Source: Nitrosomonas sp.
GTDB lineage: Bacteria > Pseudomonadota > Gammaproteobacteria > Burkholderiales > Nitrosomonadaceae
Length of the DNA stretch: 64,000 nt
NCBI GenBank assembly: GCA_016703745.1
Contig: JADJBK010000006.1
Span: 1,674,001 to 1,738,000 of the forward strand
Direction: 5' to 3'
The stretch's first letter is position 1, and each line of letters starts with the position of its first letter. The notes below the pieces were generated by a model. The model did not search any database and was not told the origin of the DNA. It saw only the letters and a list, made by a program, of their open reading frames with translations. Of the stretch, positions 9,153-19,085 are shown one piece after another. Position numbers and translations under genes: made by a program.

Positions 9153-11459
9153 TTATGTATTTTCAGTCAGGGTTCCTGTGATTTTTGTTACAGGAACATC
9201 GTGTAGATGGATGACGGATGCCTGTGTCAAGGAAGCCTCATTGCAGCGCGCAAGATAGAAACGGGCAGGGCCATCGTCCGGGTATACGTGCAAGATATCA
9301 AGGAAATATTGCATGGCAATATCTGACTGTCGGGCTTGATAAGCCATCAAGCCCAGTTCAAAAGTTTCACAAAGCCACCGTTGCTTGTCCTCTGCATGAG
9401 GTTTGTGCGCGACCAACTCCATCAGCAGCACCTTGCGCGACATGCCGGGGAGGATAAACTCCCCCAGCGAACGCAACAGAAAATTCTTCAGGCCATGAGT
9501 CACGCTAGCTGACATTAACAGCTGTGTTCCAAGTATCTTATTCGCATTTTCGATGCGTTTGGCCGTGTTGACCGTATCTCCCGTCGCACTGATCGCATGG
9601 CTGCGTGATGCCTGGATGAGACGCAACGACATTTCTCCGCAATGCAGCCCGATACGGGTTTGCAACAGCGGCGATGTATTATCAGCCCGATGGAAACGTT
9701 CTATTGCTCGGGCAATGTCAAGGCAGGCAAGACAGGCCCGCGTTTTTTGCTGGTGGATATTGGCTGGCCGTATTCGCCAGACGGCATGCACCTCATCGCC
9801 CTGCGTACTGATCACCTCGCCGTCGTGCAGTATGATCTGCTCCTTCAGCACTGCAAAATACCTGGCCATCAGCCGTCTCAGATCGTGCGGATCCATTTTT
9901 TCCGCAATAGCGGAATATCTCCAGATATCTGTAAACATGCAGATGCCATTGGTGGTTTCATGGATAACTTCAATCGGGGCGTGACTATTACGGACATCTG
10001 ATTCAAATTTTTCCGGCAGAGTTTCCCTGAAAACCGCTAGAAATTGCCTGATTTTCCCATGCGATTTCATCAGCACCGTAATCAACATACTCGAAAAAAT
10101 CCAGACAGTGGGCGCAATTAAAGGTAGCCAGATGTGAAATTGTGCAAAGTGGTAGTAAGTGAATATCCAATAACAACTTAGTAGAAAAACTCCAATTGTC
10201 AGCATCATTACGCTGGATATCCGGAAGAAGATTAAGCTGATTACAAAGCCCAGTATGAACATAAACCCGGAAGATACCCACGGTGACAAAGGTACCAGGG
10301 TGCGATCATCCAGTAAATTAGCAAAAACGGTTGCAGCGATTTCCACCCCACTGATTTTCGCACCATCTGTTCCGGAAAATGGTGAGACATAATCATCCCC
10401 GGCTTTTACAAAATCCTGCTCGCTCTGACTCTGTGCGGAAACACCAATGAACACGGCTTTCCCCTGTAAATCCAGTAAAGCCTGATTTTGATCACCCTCA
10501 AGTATCTGATGATAGGAAATGGTGCGCACGCTGCGCGGCGGACCATAAAAATTCAGATAGCGTTTTCCATCGCTTGCATACAAGTCGATGAGCCCACGGA
10601 TGATTTGCTTCTGACGCAAATCAAGTGCTGTATCCTCCGCCAGGCCTTGCCGAAGCTGCCGTTGCAAATGGGGCTGACTGATAAATGCCTTGCGCAGCAG
10701 CAACATCATCTCCTCAACGTCCCGTGGTGCGACAGAAAGCTCATTGGCCAGGGAAGGATGCACCCGTTGCACCACGCGCACAAACTCTGCATGCAGCGGC
10801 ATGGCAAAAACCTGCATGGCCAGGGCGGGTAGCATCGGTATAGGCTGAGTTTCAACCAGCGGCGACACGGCGTTATCCGCAAGCGTTGCGAAATGCCAAT
10901 AATGAGTTACCCGGCCATCTGTGGTGCTGGGCAAAATAAATGGGCTCTGTGCTGTTGAGGCATCGACAAAAACAGGGCAGATTTTTTGGCGGACATACCT
11001 CGATACGATGGCATGATCAGAAAAATCACTGTCAACCTGGCTTTCCCCACCCAGCAAATTACCCGGAAAAAAACCCTCAACCAGCACGACATTATTTGCC
11101 TTTTTGATGGCATCAGCCAGTTTCTGATCATCCGCATCATTCCTGCAGACGCTGAAAACCAGATCAACCATGATGACACCAGCACCGGCCGCAGCCAGTC
11201 TGCCGATCAGGTCTGCATGCGCCGCGCGTGGCCATTTGCTGACATGAACTGGGTAACCCAGCCGGGAAGCGGATGCCTGATCAATGGCGATGACGACCAC
11301 ATCGGCAGGAGCCGTCGCCACCCCTCTCAATGCAAACAGCCAGTTCAGCCCATATCGCTCGTCTATTTCATCCAGCATAACAAGGCATATCACTCCCGCC
11401 ATGCCCATCAAAACAGCATGAGCCAACGGTTTCCTCCATCCTGCGAAACGGCTGTCCAT
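9153..11459 (-). CDS. CHASE2-domain adenylate/guanylate cyclase
   Basis: 768 residues. A membrane segment (~12-28) is followed by a CHASE2 extracytoplasmic sensor domain (~35-380; AIDQASASRLGYPVHVSKWPR and ISGVEIAATVFANLL are typical). Three more membrane helices come at ~385-465, and a class III nucleotide cyclase domain at ~505-690 (CMFTDIWRYSAIAE with the metal-binding Asp, STQGDEVHAVW, HCGEMSLRLI, SATGDTVNTAKRIENA). The C-terminal ~70 residues resemble tetratricopeptide-type helices. It would make cAMP or cGMP in response to an outside signal. Substrate choice cannot be read safely. It is a single gene with no partner nearby. Confidence 0.9.
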   Translation of the reverse strand: MDSRFAGWRKPLAHAVLMGMAGVICLVMLDEIDERYGLNWLFALRGVATAPADVVVIAIDQASASRLGYPVHVSKWPRAAHADLIGRLAAAGAGVIMVDLVFSVCRNDADDQKLADAIKKANNVVLVEGFFPGNLLGGESQVDSDFSDHAIVSRYVRQKICPVFVDASTAQSPFILPSTTDGRVTHYWHFATLADNAVSPLVETQPIPMLPALAMQVFAMPLHAEFVRVVQRVHPSLANELSVAPRDVEEMMLLLRKAFISQPHLQRQLRQGLAEDTALDLRQKQIIRGLIDLYASDGKRYLNFYGPPRSVRTISYHQILEGDQNQALLDLQGKAVFIGVSAQSQSEQDFVKAGDDYVSPFSGTDGAKISGVEIAATVFANLLDDRTLVPLSPWVSSGFMFILGFVISLIFFRISSVMMLTIGVFLLSCYWIFTYYHFAQFHIWLPLIAPTVWIFSSMLITVLMKSHGKIRQFLAVFRETLPEKFESDVRNSHAPIEVIHETTNGICMFTDIWRYSAIAEKMDPHDLRRLMARYFAVLKEQIILHDGEVISTQGDEVHAVWRIRPANIHQQKTRACLACLDIARAIERFHRADNTSPLLQTRIGLHCGEMSLRLIQASRSHAISATGDTVNTAKRIENANKILGTQLLMSASVTHGLKNFLLRSLGEFILPGMSRKVLLMELVAHKPHAEDKQRWLCETFELGLMAYQARQSDIAMQYFLDILHVYPDDGPARFYLARCNEASLTQASVIHLHDVPVTKITGTLTENT

Positions 11460-11758
11460 TTTCTTTACACTTTTAAAATATTTTATCGCGAGGTGTTCCT
11501 TACATTACAACACAGCTATGCAACCCATTGTTTAAACTATTTATATTTTTATGTGTGGCGTGCTGGCATGGTATCTGCTTAATAAGAAATATGTCTGAAT
11601 CTGCGTGCTAAAGGTTTGTGCACTTCCTCACAGTTTTTAGATTCGGACTGACCTAAATTGTAGGTGTAGTAATTAATACGTTGATGCATATATAGATAGA
11701 TAGCACGTTGAGGATACATGAATGTGTCTGCAAGTTAACAGAACCCAAAGGAGGATTT

Positions 11759-13327
11759 ATGAACCAGTTGAATAAAAAGATCGCCGCTTTCATGATAGCA
11801 GCCGCCATGGCAACCGGCCCGACACTGCTGTCCGCCACAGAGATCGGCTCGGAAGCTGCCGTGCCACGACATCTGCAGGATGGCAAGGAATTCACTATCA
11901 GTCTGCATACACTGATTTATCATGGCAAAAAACTGTTTACCGCAGACTGGACTGTACAGGACGGAGGCGGTCGTCCCTTTACCAAGGGAACCGGCGCTCC
12001 ATTGACGGATGCGTCTTCACCCCTGGTATTTCCACGCAATTTCAACCGGATTTCCGCACCAGATGCCAATTCCTGCGCGGGATGCCATAACAAACCTCGT
12101 ATTGGCGGAGGGGGCGACATTGTGGCCAATGTCTATGTCACCGGACAGCGCTTTGACTTTGCTACCTTTGATACACATGATGGCGTGCCGACACGGGGGG
12201 GGGTGGATGAGGAGGGGAAATATGTCTTGCATCAGACCATCGCCAATTCACGCAACACGCTGGGGATGTTCGGCTCCGGCTACATCGAAATGTTGAGCCG
12301 CCAGATCACTGCGGATTTGCGCAGCATACGCGACCAGATTCTGCCGGGTGGCAGCGCAGCGCTAGTCAGCAAGGGAATTTCGTTTGGTACGCTATCGAGA
12401 AATGCCGATGGCAGCTGGGATGCCAGCGGCGTGACAGGACTGCTTGCCGCAAGCACGATAAGCAGCGAACCAGAAAATCCACCTAGTCTGATCATCAGCC
12501 CTTTTCATCAGGCGGGTGGGGTAGTTTCGCTGCGACAATTTACTAACAATGCGTACAATCATCATCATGGCATTCAAACCACCGAACGCTTCGGGATTCA
12601 CACTGATCCCGACGGGGATGGTTTTGTCAATGAAATGACGCAGGCTGATGTGACCGCAGCAACTCTGTTCCAAGCACAGCTTGCTGTTCCCGGGCGCGTT
12701 ATTCCTGATGATCCACAAATAGAAGCCGCAGTGATCGCTGGAGAACAGTTGTTTCAGAACATTGGGTGCTCAAACTGCCATATTCCGGCATTGCCGCTCG
12801 ACAATCAGGGATGGATTTACACCGAACCCAATCCATTTAACCCTCTGGGCAATCTGCAAACCGGGGAAACGCCCATCTACAGCATGAATCTTGCCAGCCA
12901 TGATCTGGATCAACCGAGGCTTAAACCCAGGAATGGCGTTGTCATGGTTCCTGCTTTCACCGATTTCAGACTGCACGACATCACAAGTGGCCCCAACGAT
13001 CCGAATCGTGAACCCATCGACCAGAACGCACCGGCAGGTTCGAAAGCCTTCTTCGCCGGCAATGCACGTTTCATGACACGCAAATTGTGGGGTGTCGCCA
13101 ATGAACCGCCCTATTTTCACCATGGGCTGCACACCACCCTGCGCGAAGCAATCGAGGCGCATCGTGGAGAAGCCTATGAGTCATACGTTAACTGGACATC
13201 ACTGAGTGACATGGAACGCAACTCGATCATCGAGTTTCTCAAAACCCTGCAAGTACTGCCGGAAGGCAGCAAGCACCTCGTCATCGACGAGCATGGCAAA
13301 AAGAAACATTGGCCACCCAAGCGGTAA
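11759..13327 (+). CDS. Di-heme oxidoreductase (thiol oxidoreductase/DUF1111 family)
   Basis: 522 residues from the ATG at 11759, chosen because AAAGGAGG lies just upstream; the frame is open further upstream. A signal peptide (KKIAAFMIAAAMATGPTLLSATE) leads to the periplasm. Two CXXCH heme motifs, SCAGCH at about residue 104 and GCSNCH at about residue 340, place it in the di-heme oxidoreductase family related to cytochrome c peroxidases. The C-terminal FHHGLHTTLREAIEAHRGEA is typical. The exact electron acceptor is unknown. A hairpin terminator follows at 13356. Confidence 0.9.
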   Translation: MNQLNKKIAAFMIAAAMATGPTLLSATEIGSEAAVPRHLQDGKEFTISLHTLIYHGKKLFTADWTVQDGGGRPFTKGTGAPLTDASSPLVFPRNFNRISAPDANSCAGCHNKPRIGGGGDIVANVYVTGQRFDFATFDTHDGVPTRGGVDEEGKYVLHQTIANSRNTLGMFGSGYIEMLSRQITADLRSIRDQILPGGSAALVSKGISFGTLSRNADGSWDASGVTGLLAASTISSEPENPPSLIISPFHQAGGVVSLRQFTNNAYNHHHGIQTTERFGIHTDPDGDGFVNEMTQADVTAATLFQAQLAVPGRVIPDDPQIEAAVIAGEQLFQNIGCSNCHIPALPLDNQGWIYTEPNPFNPLGNLQTGETPIYSMNLASHDLDQPRLKPRNGVVMVPAFTDFRLHDITSGPNDPNREPIDQNAPAGSKAFFAGNARFMTRKLWGVANEPPYFHHGLHTTLREAIEAHRGEAYESYVNWTSLSDMERNSIIEFLKTLQVLPEGSKHLVIDEHGKKKHWPPKR

Positions 13328-13355
13328 CTGACTGATAATTTCACTCCTGCCAATC

Positions 13356-13395
13356 GAGGTATGGCATTGCAACCTGTGATGCCATACCTCTTTTC
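13356..13395 (+). terminator. Intrinsic terminator of the di-heme oxidoreductase gene
   Basis: GAGGTATGGCAT (13356-13367) pairs perfectly with ATGCCATACCTC (13379-13390) and is followed by TTTT. It begins about 30 bp after the stop codon. Confidence 0.85.
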
Positions 13396-13409
13396 CATAG
13401 CAGACTAAA

Positions 13410-13550
13410 GGGCGCCTCTAAAAATCCATATTTCGTCACAATACATTGTTGCTCACAAAAAATGTTTCCTTACATATCAATCATATGCCGAGTCAATATT
13501 TTTTGTTCTCGCCTCGTTTTGGTTAAAACCCTGAATTTTTAGAGGTGCCC
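13410..13550. mobile_element. 141-bp MITE with IS5-like ends
   Basis: The ends GGGCGCCTCTAAAAAT (13410-13425) and ATTTTTAGAGGTGCCC (13535-13550) are inverted repeats with one mismatch. TAAA flanks both sides (13406-13409 and 13551-13554) as a 4-bp target duplication. The interior has no coding frame. IS5-family elements have similar GGG...CTCTAAA ends and create short T/A-rich duplications, so this is probably a non-autonomous derivative moved by an IS5-type transposase elsewhere in the genome. Confidence 0.75.
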
Positions 13551-13616
13551 TAAATATTATTTTGTGAAACTTTAGATTCGAGTCACGCCCGCGCCGCAGC
13601 CCAATAGCAGCTATTT

Positions 13617-15134
13617 TTATTTTTTTCCGCAAGTAGCGCCTTTAGCCCAGGTAACCTCAAATGCCAATACCGGAGCATTCAGACTGCGATGTTTCGTTTT
13701 GCGCTGGTCTTTTAATTCCAGCTCACCGAAACCTGCATCACGGCTAAACAAGCTCCAGTCCTTATCTTCCTTGCGTTCTGCAAGTTGCCGCAGCTTAATA
13801 CCATGCTTGATCTCTAATCGATTCTCCAGCAATTTAATATATTTCCTGATTCTGCTATTTTCGTTATCCGAGTTATCCGTCAGCCGTATTTTGAGCGCAA
13901 TGGCATAGTGCTGCCCTGGGCAGGAGTCCTCACCCGGTTGTTTAAAGATACGCACCCAATAATCCACTTTGCCCCTGAGTTCCTTGCTGATCACCATCGC
14001 CATACGATGAGAATCTTTCATTATGTAGCGCCCAAAGAAAGTATTGCGGCTCGCGATAGGTGTCAGACCAAGCCAGGTGTGCATAAGACAGAGTGCTGGA
14101 ATAAAATGCCAAGGGTGTAGCATCAGATAAAAAAGCCACGCATAGACTAAAAAAAAACCAATCAATAATATAAAATCCGGTATAGCCAGATGCAATCCGA
14201 TTAATCCAATTGTTCCAAGTAACAGATGCACGAAAACAAGTGAAAAAACGACCTCTTCGGTACGATACCCCGCTCTCAGTAATATATGATGCAAGTGATT
14301 GCGGTCGGACTTGAACGGAGATACGCCCATATAGATTCGTCGATGGATGATACCAACGGCATCAATAAGTGGAATGGAGAGCAGCCAGATTGCTGTTACT
14401 GGTCGTATAGCAGGACTGCCGCCCTGTGAAATATCAATCAGCAGCCAGGCGAATAGAAGTCCGATCAGCATGCTTCCGTTGTTGCCGAGAAAGACCCGCG
14501 CATGGCTCTGCGCTAAATGACGAAGATTGAAATAGAGGAAACCAATCAAACCACCGGTTATCGCAACGATCAGTATGAAATAAGGCATACTCCCTGGAGC
14601 ATATGTCACGATACCAAGCAATAACATGCTTACCAGAGAAAGTGATCCAGAGAGTCCATCAATACCATCAATCATATTAATGGCATTAAAGACGCCAATG
14701 GTGGCAAACACCGTAAAAATAACTTCCAATGGCCCGAGTTGTACCGGTAACAGCTCACCGAGATCATGAAGTACAACACCGCCCGCCAGAACCATCATAA
14801 GCGCGACAATCAATTGGATGATTAAACGGGGCTTGTAGCTGAGCCGCACGATGTCGTCTACGAAACCAACAGAAAAAAGGATGACGGAACAAGATCCGAG
14901 TACCAGCCATTTTTGCATCTGTTCGGGATAAAAAATGATTAATACCACCAGTGCAGCGCACAAAGATACGAATACACCTACCCCGCCAACAAATGGCGTA
15001 CTTTTACTATGTTGTTTGTGCTCGCCAGGATTGTCGGCAATACGATAAATATTGGCCCACTGAATCGCCATATAAATAGCTGCTGCTGATAGCAATATAC
15101 AAAATGTGAACAGAAGAAGCGGGCTTATTATCAT
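13617..15134 (-). CDS. Undecaprenyl-phosphate sugar-1-phosphate transferase (WecA/TagO-like)
   Basis: 505 residues with about 10-11 membrane helices in the first ~340. MraY/WecA-family motifs are clear: FVDDIVRLSYKPRL with the DD pair, NAINMIDGIDGLSG, FLGNNGSMLIG, and SDRNHLHHILLRAG for the HIS motif. It transfers a sugar-1-phosphate (often GlcNAc-1-P) to undecaprenyl phosphate, the first step of polysaccharide assembly. The extra ~150-residue soluble C-terminal domain is charged, unlike plain WecA, and I cannot assign it. ATG overlaps the stop of the Wzc gene by 4 bp, so the two are translationally coupled. Confidence 0.9.
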   Translation of the reverse strand: MIISPLLLFTFCILLSAAAIYMAIQWANIYRIADNPGEHKQHSKSTPFVGGVGVFVSLCAALVVLIIFYPEQMQKWLVLGSCSVILFSVGFVDDIVRLSYKPRLIIQLIVALMMVLAGGVVLHDLGELLPVQLGPLEVIFTVFATIGVFNAINMIDGIDGLSGSLSLVSMLLLGIVTYAPGSMPYFILIVAITGGLIGFLYFNLRHLAQSHARVFLGNNGSMLIGLLFAWLLIDISQGGSPAIRPVTAIWLLSIPLIDAVGIIHRRIYMGVSPFKSDRNHLHHILLRAGYRTEEVVFSLVFVHLLLGTIGLIGLHLAIPDFILLIGFFLVYAWLFYLMLHPWHFIPALCLMHTWLGLTPIASRNTFFGRYIMKDSHRMAMVISKELRGKVDYWVRIFKQPGEDSCPGQHYAIALKIRLTDNSDNENSRIRKYIKLLENRLEIKHGIKLRQLAERKEDKDWSLFSRDAGFGELELKDQRKTKHRSLNAPVLAFEVTWAKGATCGKK

Positions 15135-17404
15135 GAGGAGGATTTGTTCCCATAGTGATATTGATATACATATTTTTTATAGCCATATCCGTAACGAGAA
15201 ACAGATATTGGCATATCATTAAAAATAATACCTTTCACATTAGCACCAGCATTAGCAAGCTTTCTTGTACTTTGCTCCAGCTCACGCAGGGGGTGTTCCC
15301 CGGCCTTTGCCACCAGAAAAACCGCGCTGGCCAGGCTGCCAATAATGGCGGCATCGGTAACAGCCAAAACAGGTGGAGAATCAATGATGACGAGATCATA
15401 TTTTTTTGCAATGGTTTCCAGAAAGGAAACAAAGCCTTCATGCATTAATAATTCTGACGGATTGGGAGGGATCGCGCCTGTCGGAATAAAATCAAAATTG
15501 GCAGATGGAATGGTGCGAATTGCCTCGTTCACTGTAACGGTGTTTGAAATAATCTCGGATAATCCGTTTTCTCTGCTGACTCCCAGGGTTTTATTCACAT
15601 AGCCTTTGCGTAAATCGGCATCAATCAGCAGTATTTTTTTTCCGGCATCTGCCATAACGGCGGCAAGATTGATCGAAATAAATGTCTTGCCAATGCCCGG
15701 TTTGGGCCCGGTGATCAAAATTATATTATTTCGCGCCTCCAGCAAAGCAAAGTGCAATGTGGTGCGTAAACTGCGCAGGCTTTCTATGGCCATATCCTCT
15801 TTTGCTTCCAGCGCCAGAATAGCGGGTTGATCAGATTCCGGTTTGAAGTCCTTTTTGTGCAATTTATGTGTGATATTTTTCTGGCTCTTGCTGTGCGGGA
15901 TCGTTGCATAAACGGGAATATTCAATTGCTTTTCGATTAAAGCCGGGTCTTCGATACCATGTTGCAGCACCTTGCGAACAAACGTCATCCCAATACCGGA
16001 AAACAGACCTAAAACAAATGCAATGCCAATAATCAGTATTTTCCTGGGCTTAATGGGTTCATCAGGCAATACGGCATAATCAATAATCCGAACATCTCCT
16101 ACGGTCCCTGCTTTTGCTACCCGCAATGTCTGAGCATTATTGAGTAACGCTGTATAAAGGCCAGTTTTTACCTCGACGTCACCAGATAACTCAAGAATAA
16201 CCTGTTGTGTTTTTGGCAACATTTTGACCATAGTGTTATGGGAGTTTATTTGCTCCTGCAGCCGGGCAATTTGTTTATCAACGGCCACAATAGCAGGGTG
16301 TGCTTCAGTATACTTCTGGCGGAATTCATCACGTTTTTGACGCAATAACGTTTCTTGCGTCTTTATTTCCACGATATTGTTCAAAATATTTTTGGTTTCT
16401 ACGCCGAGGTCTATAGAACCCTTGCGGTTCTTATAATCATTTAGAACATTATTCGCGGCTTCCAGCTGTTCTTTAAGTATCGGTAACTGCTTCTCCAGAA
16501 AAGCCAGCGTTTTTTGTGATTCAGCGGATTTATGCTCGACATTTTGGCGTACATAAATATTGGCGATTTCATTTAACACCTTTATAGCGGTATGCGGGCT
16601 GTACGATTCCAGTGTCAATTCCAGTATGCCGGTATTTTTACCTTTTTCCGCAACGGTCAACTCCGTCTTTAACTGATTAATCGCGCCATTTCTGGATTGT
16701 CGAACGATGGAAAATTGTGTATCTGGATGGGATTTCAATAAGGAAACAAAGATACTGACAGATTCCCGGTTATCCTTGAATTGTTTGCTGGCCAGCTTGC
16801 CAACTTCACCCTCAAGAATGAGTTCGTCTTCATAAAAAAGCTGAAAGCGGCCTTGCGTGCCGGCGATGAGCACCAATTGTTTATTTTCCCAGTCAGCCGG
16901 TATGGTAAACGTCCCAATTTGAATGGCCTCGCCCCCCCAGGCATAACGAGATTGCCCGAATAATGGTTCTGAAACATCATTATCCTGATTACGTTGCTGG
17001 AAGCGTCTGGCAATGGCTTCGCCGATAACAGGAAAATATTTTGGTTTTGCAATGATATCCAGATTCAGGTTTGCAACCGCCTCGCCAAGTATCATTCTGG
17101 ATTTGATAATTTCTATTTCGGCCATGACTGGTATTTTGCTATCCAGCAAGTCAGTTATTGGATTCAATCCTGCCAGCGTTTGCGATGTCTCATTGATTTG
17201 CAGCACCGTATCCGCTTTATAAATCGGAGAATCAAGAAAGGCTTTGGCCAAACCAAGAATAAAGAATAGTGATGTAATCAGAATGATAAGCCACTTGCCA
17301 TCAATCAATATCCCCAGCAGGTCACCTAAATTGATTTCATCATCATCCCGGTTCGATCCATAATTAACCGGCATACTATTATTTATTGTGTTGGAGTTGG
17401 ACAT
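15131..17404 (-). CDS. wzc: Polysaccharide chain-length regulator/tyrosine autokinase (Wzc)
   Basis: 757 residues. An N-terminal Wzz domain with membrane helix at ~35-52 is followed by a long periplasmic coiled coil (~290-400, LEKQLPILKEQLEAANNVLNDY), a GNVR-type segment and a second helix at ~455-475. The cytoplasmic BY-kinase has Walker A GPKPGIGKT, Walker A' ILLIDADLRKG and Walker B LVIIDSPPV. The last ~20 residues carry a cluster of tyrosines (YGYGYKKYVYQYHYG), the usual autophosphorylation tail. It controls polymer length and export with Wza, and the phosphatase Wzb reverses phosphorylation; both genes lie just upstream. Confidence 0.96.
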   Translation of the reverse strand: MSNSNTINNSMPVNYGSNRDDDEINLGDLLGILIDGKWLIILITSLFFILGLAKAFLDSPIYKADTVLQINETSQTLAGLNPITDLLDSKIPVMAEIEIIKSRMILGEAVANLNLDIIAKPKYFPVIGEAIARRFQQRNQDNDVSEPLFGQSRYAWGGEAIQIGTFTIPADWENKQLVLIAGTQGRFQLFYEDELILEGEVGKLASKQFKDNRESVSIFVSLLKSHPDTQFSIVRQSRNGAINQLKTELTVAEKGKNTGILELTLESYSPHTAIKVLNEIANIYVRQNVEHKSAESQKTLAFLEKQLPILKEQLEAANNVLNDYKNRKGSIDLGVETKNILNNIVEIKTQETLLRQKRDEFRQKYTEAHPAIVAVDKQIARLQEQINSHNTMVKMLPKTQQVILELSGDVEVKTGLYTALLNNAQTLRVAKAGTVGDVRIIDYAVLPDEPIKPRKILIIGIAFVLGLFSGIGMTFVRKVLQHGIEDPALIEKQLNIPVYATIPHSKSQKNITHKLHKKDFKPESDQPAILALEAKEDMAIESLRSLRTTLHFALLEARNNIILITGPKPGIGKTFISINLAAVMADAGKKILLIDADLRKGYVNKTLGVSRENGLSEIISNTVTVNEAIRTIPSANFDFIPTGAIPPNPSELLMHEGFVSFLETIAKKYDLVIIDSPPVLAVTDAAIIGSLASAVFLVAKAGEHPLRELEQSTRKLANAGANVKGIIFNDMPISVSRYGYGYKKYVYQYHYGNKSSS

Positions 17405-17803
17405 TCCCGAAATATTCAGTTGACTGACATGTATTAAAAAATCGTACCCGACACCCTGAAGTCTTCTTCTCGATCAAGACACAAGGCTGAAAAGTTTGTA
17501 TTTACGACAAAGAATCGATACGATATCGCTGTTTTAAAGGGAGTATTCCGTAGGTGCTTTCGTGCTTCAAAATCTGACATCTACCTTTTCTTCCATCAGG
17601 AGGAAGCGGGATAATAGATAAAAAAACAGAATATTGGAGTGTGCTACATATATGCCCGCATATTACCCTGACATAAGAGCACAGAATGAGTAAATTGTAC
17701 ACGATTTTTCATTGATCGTTATGAAGAAAATGTGACCGCCATACTTTTAATGACTTTTTGAATATTGATTGTTTAAGCCCTTGATGTTTTGAGATACCAA
17801 CTT
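17405..17803. other. 400-bp gap inside the Wzb-Wza-Wzc run
   Basis: No credible gene is seen; the frames here have no family features. It is A/T-rich near its 17.7-17.8 kb end. It probably holds a separate promoter for wzc and the downstream transferase gene, but I cannot point to clear -35/-10 boxes. Confidence 0.4.
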
Positions 17804-19078
17804 TTATGGCAGTCTTCTAAACGGTTGAACTCTTAATGATCCATCAAAGGAGTTTAATAAAGTTACAGTTGGTTGAATTTGCGCGATAATTTGATTCCAG
17901 CGAATGCCCTCCGCACGATCAACGAATACAATATCACGTGGCTGCAATGGAAAGCGCTCTGCCAATAAAAACGCGTCAGGAGATTTGGCATCAAGATGAT
18001 AAATTTCTGATTTTCCAAGCGCACTTCTAAAGACAAATATTCTGGCTGCATCAGCGGTTTCCTGGTCAAGACTGCCCCCCTCGCTTAGCGCCTCAGTCAA
18101 TGTCATGCGCGCTTTGTTCATCATGATGCTCCTCGGCCTACCGACGCCAAAGCCACGCCCAAAGGTTGTTTCACCTATTACAAAGACCTTATTGAACTGA
18201 TTATCAGGCACATTCAAAACATCGCCGTGTTTTAACAGCACGTTTTGGCTGATATCACCACCCTCATACAAATTTAATAGATTAATGCTATAGGTTTTGT
18301 CGTCTCTCGTTAACGTAATATTACGCAGATCTGCTTCGGCAGTGACGCCATCGGCAGTATTGATTGCCTCCAATACAGTCAAGGGAATATCTCTAACCAG
18401 CTGGATCCCCGGTTTTTTTACCTCACCAACGATATAGGCCCGTTGACTGCGATACGCGGCCACGCGTACATCTAACTGGACTTGTTCAATATATTTTGAA
18501 AGCTTCCGGATTAATTCCCCGCGAATCTCCTCAACCGTTCTTCCTGCGGCCTGAACAACCCCCGCAAAAGGGTAAAAAATAGTCCCGTCTTCACCCACAA
18601 CATTTCCCGCAGCTTCTGCTGTGCGAAACTCACCTGCGGGAATCGTCAACTCGGGATGTCCCCAAACGGTTATCGTAAGGATATCCCTCGCCCCGACACG
18701 ATACTGGCTATAGGGTTCCCTGGTGGGTACGCCTTTGATCGTTTTTGAGCCGATACGATAGTCGAAATAGTGGTTTGCAACATTATCTGAACCCAGACTG
18801 CGATTATTAAGATCTTTTTCCAGATCAATGATCAACTGTGCATTAATGGTCTTGATGTCGAGTTTTTTTAAAGTTGTTTCATTATTTTCGGTAACGGGCA
18901 TTTCAGTGCTTGAGCGCGTAGCAAATTGCCGCATATGTTGTCCGGGTATTACCGTACAGCCCGCCAGCTGACTCAACACCATCAGCATAAAAATTAAAAT
19001 TCTCATCAATCTCAAAGTTGGACCAGTTTTAAGCAAAAAGCCTTCCGGCATCCAATATGTTGTTAGTAGGTTCATCAT
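17804..19078 (-). CDS. wza: Outer-membrane polysaccharide export protein (Wza family)
   Basis: Up to 424 residues from ATG 19078; an internal ATG at 19006 would start right at the lipoprotein signal (RILIFMLMVLSQLAGC, lipobox LAGC). A poly-export domain (YSQYRVGARDILTITVWGHPEL) is followed by two SLBB domains (RAYIVGEVKKPGIQLV, DKTYSINLLNLYEGGDISQNV, HGDVLNVPD), and the C-terminus is a transmembrane helix as in Wza. The protein forms the octameric outer-membrane channel for capsule or exopolysaccharide and docks with Wzc. Seven bases separate it from wzb. Confidence 0.93.
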   Translation of the reverse strand: MMNLLTTYWMPEGFLLKTGPTLRLMRILIFMLMVLSQLAGCTVIPGQHMRQFATRSSTEMPVTENNETTLKKLDIKTINAQLIIDLEKDLNNRSLGSDNVANHYFDYRIGSKTIKGVPTREPYSQYRVGARDILTITVWGHPELTIPAGEFRTAEAAGNVVGEDGTIFYPFAGVVQAAGRTVEEIRGELIRKLSKYIEQVQLDVRVAAYRSQRAYIVGEVKKPGIQLVRDIPLTVLEAINTADGVTAEADLRNITLTRDDKTYSINLLNLYEGGDISQNVLLKHGDVLNVPDNQFNKVFVIGETTFGRGFGVGRPRSIMMNKARMTLTEALSEGGSLDQETADAARIFVFRSALGKSEIYHLDAKSPDAFLLAERFPLQPRDIVFVDRAEGIRWNQIIAQIQPTVTLLNSFDGSLRVQPFRRLP

Positions 19079-19085
19079 TTCTGAG

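Noticed and set aside
10488..11582. Plus-strand frames opposite the CHASE2 cyclase
   Set aside because: The minus-strand protein has clear domains throughout; the opposite frames are shadows.
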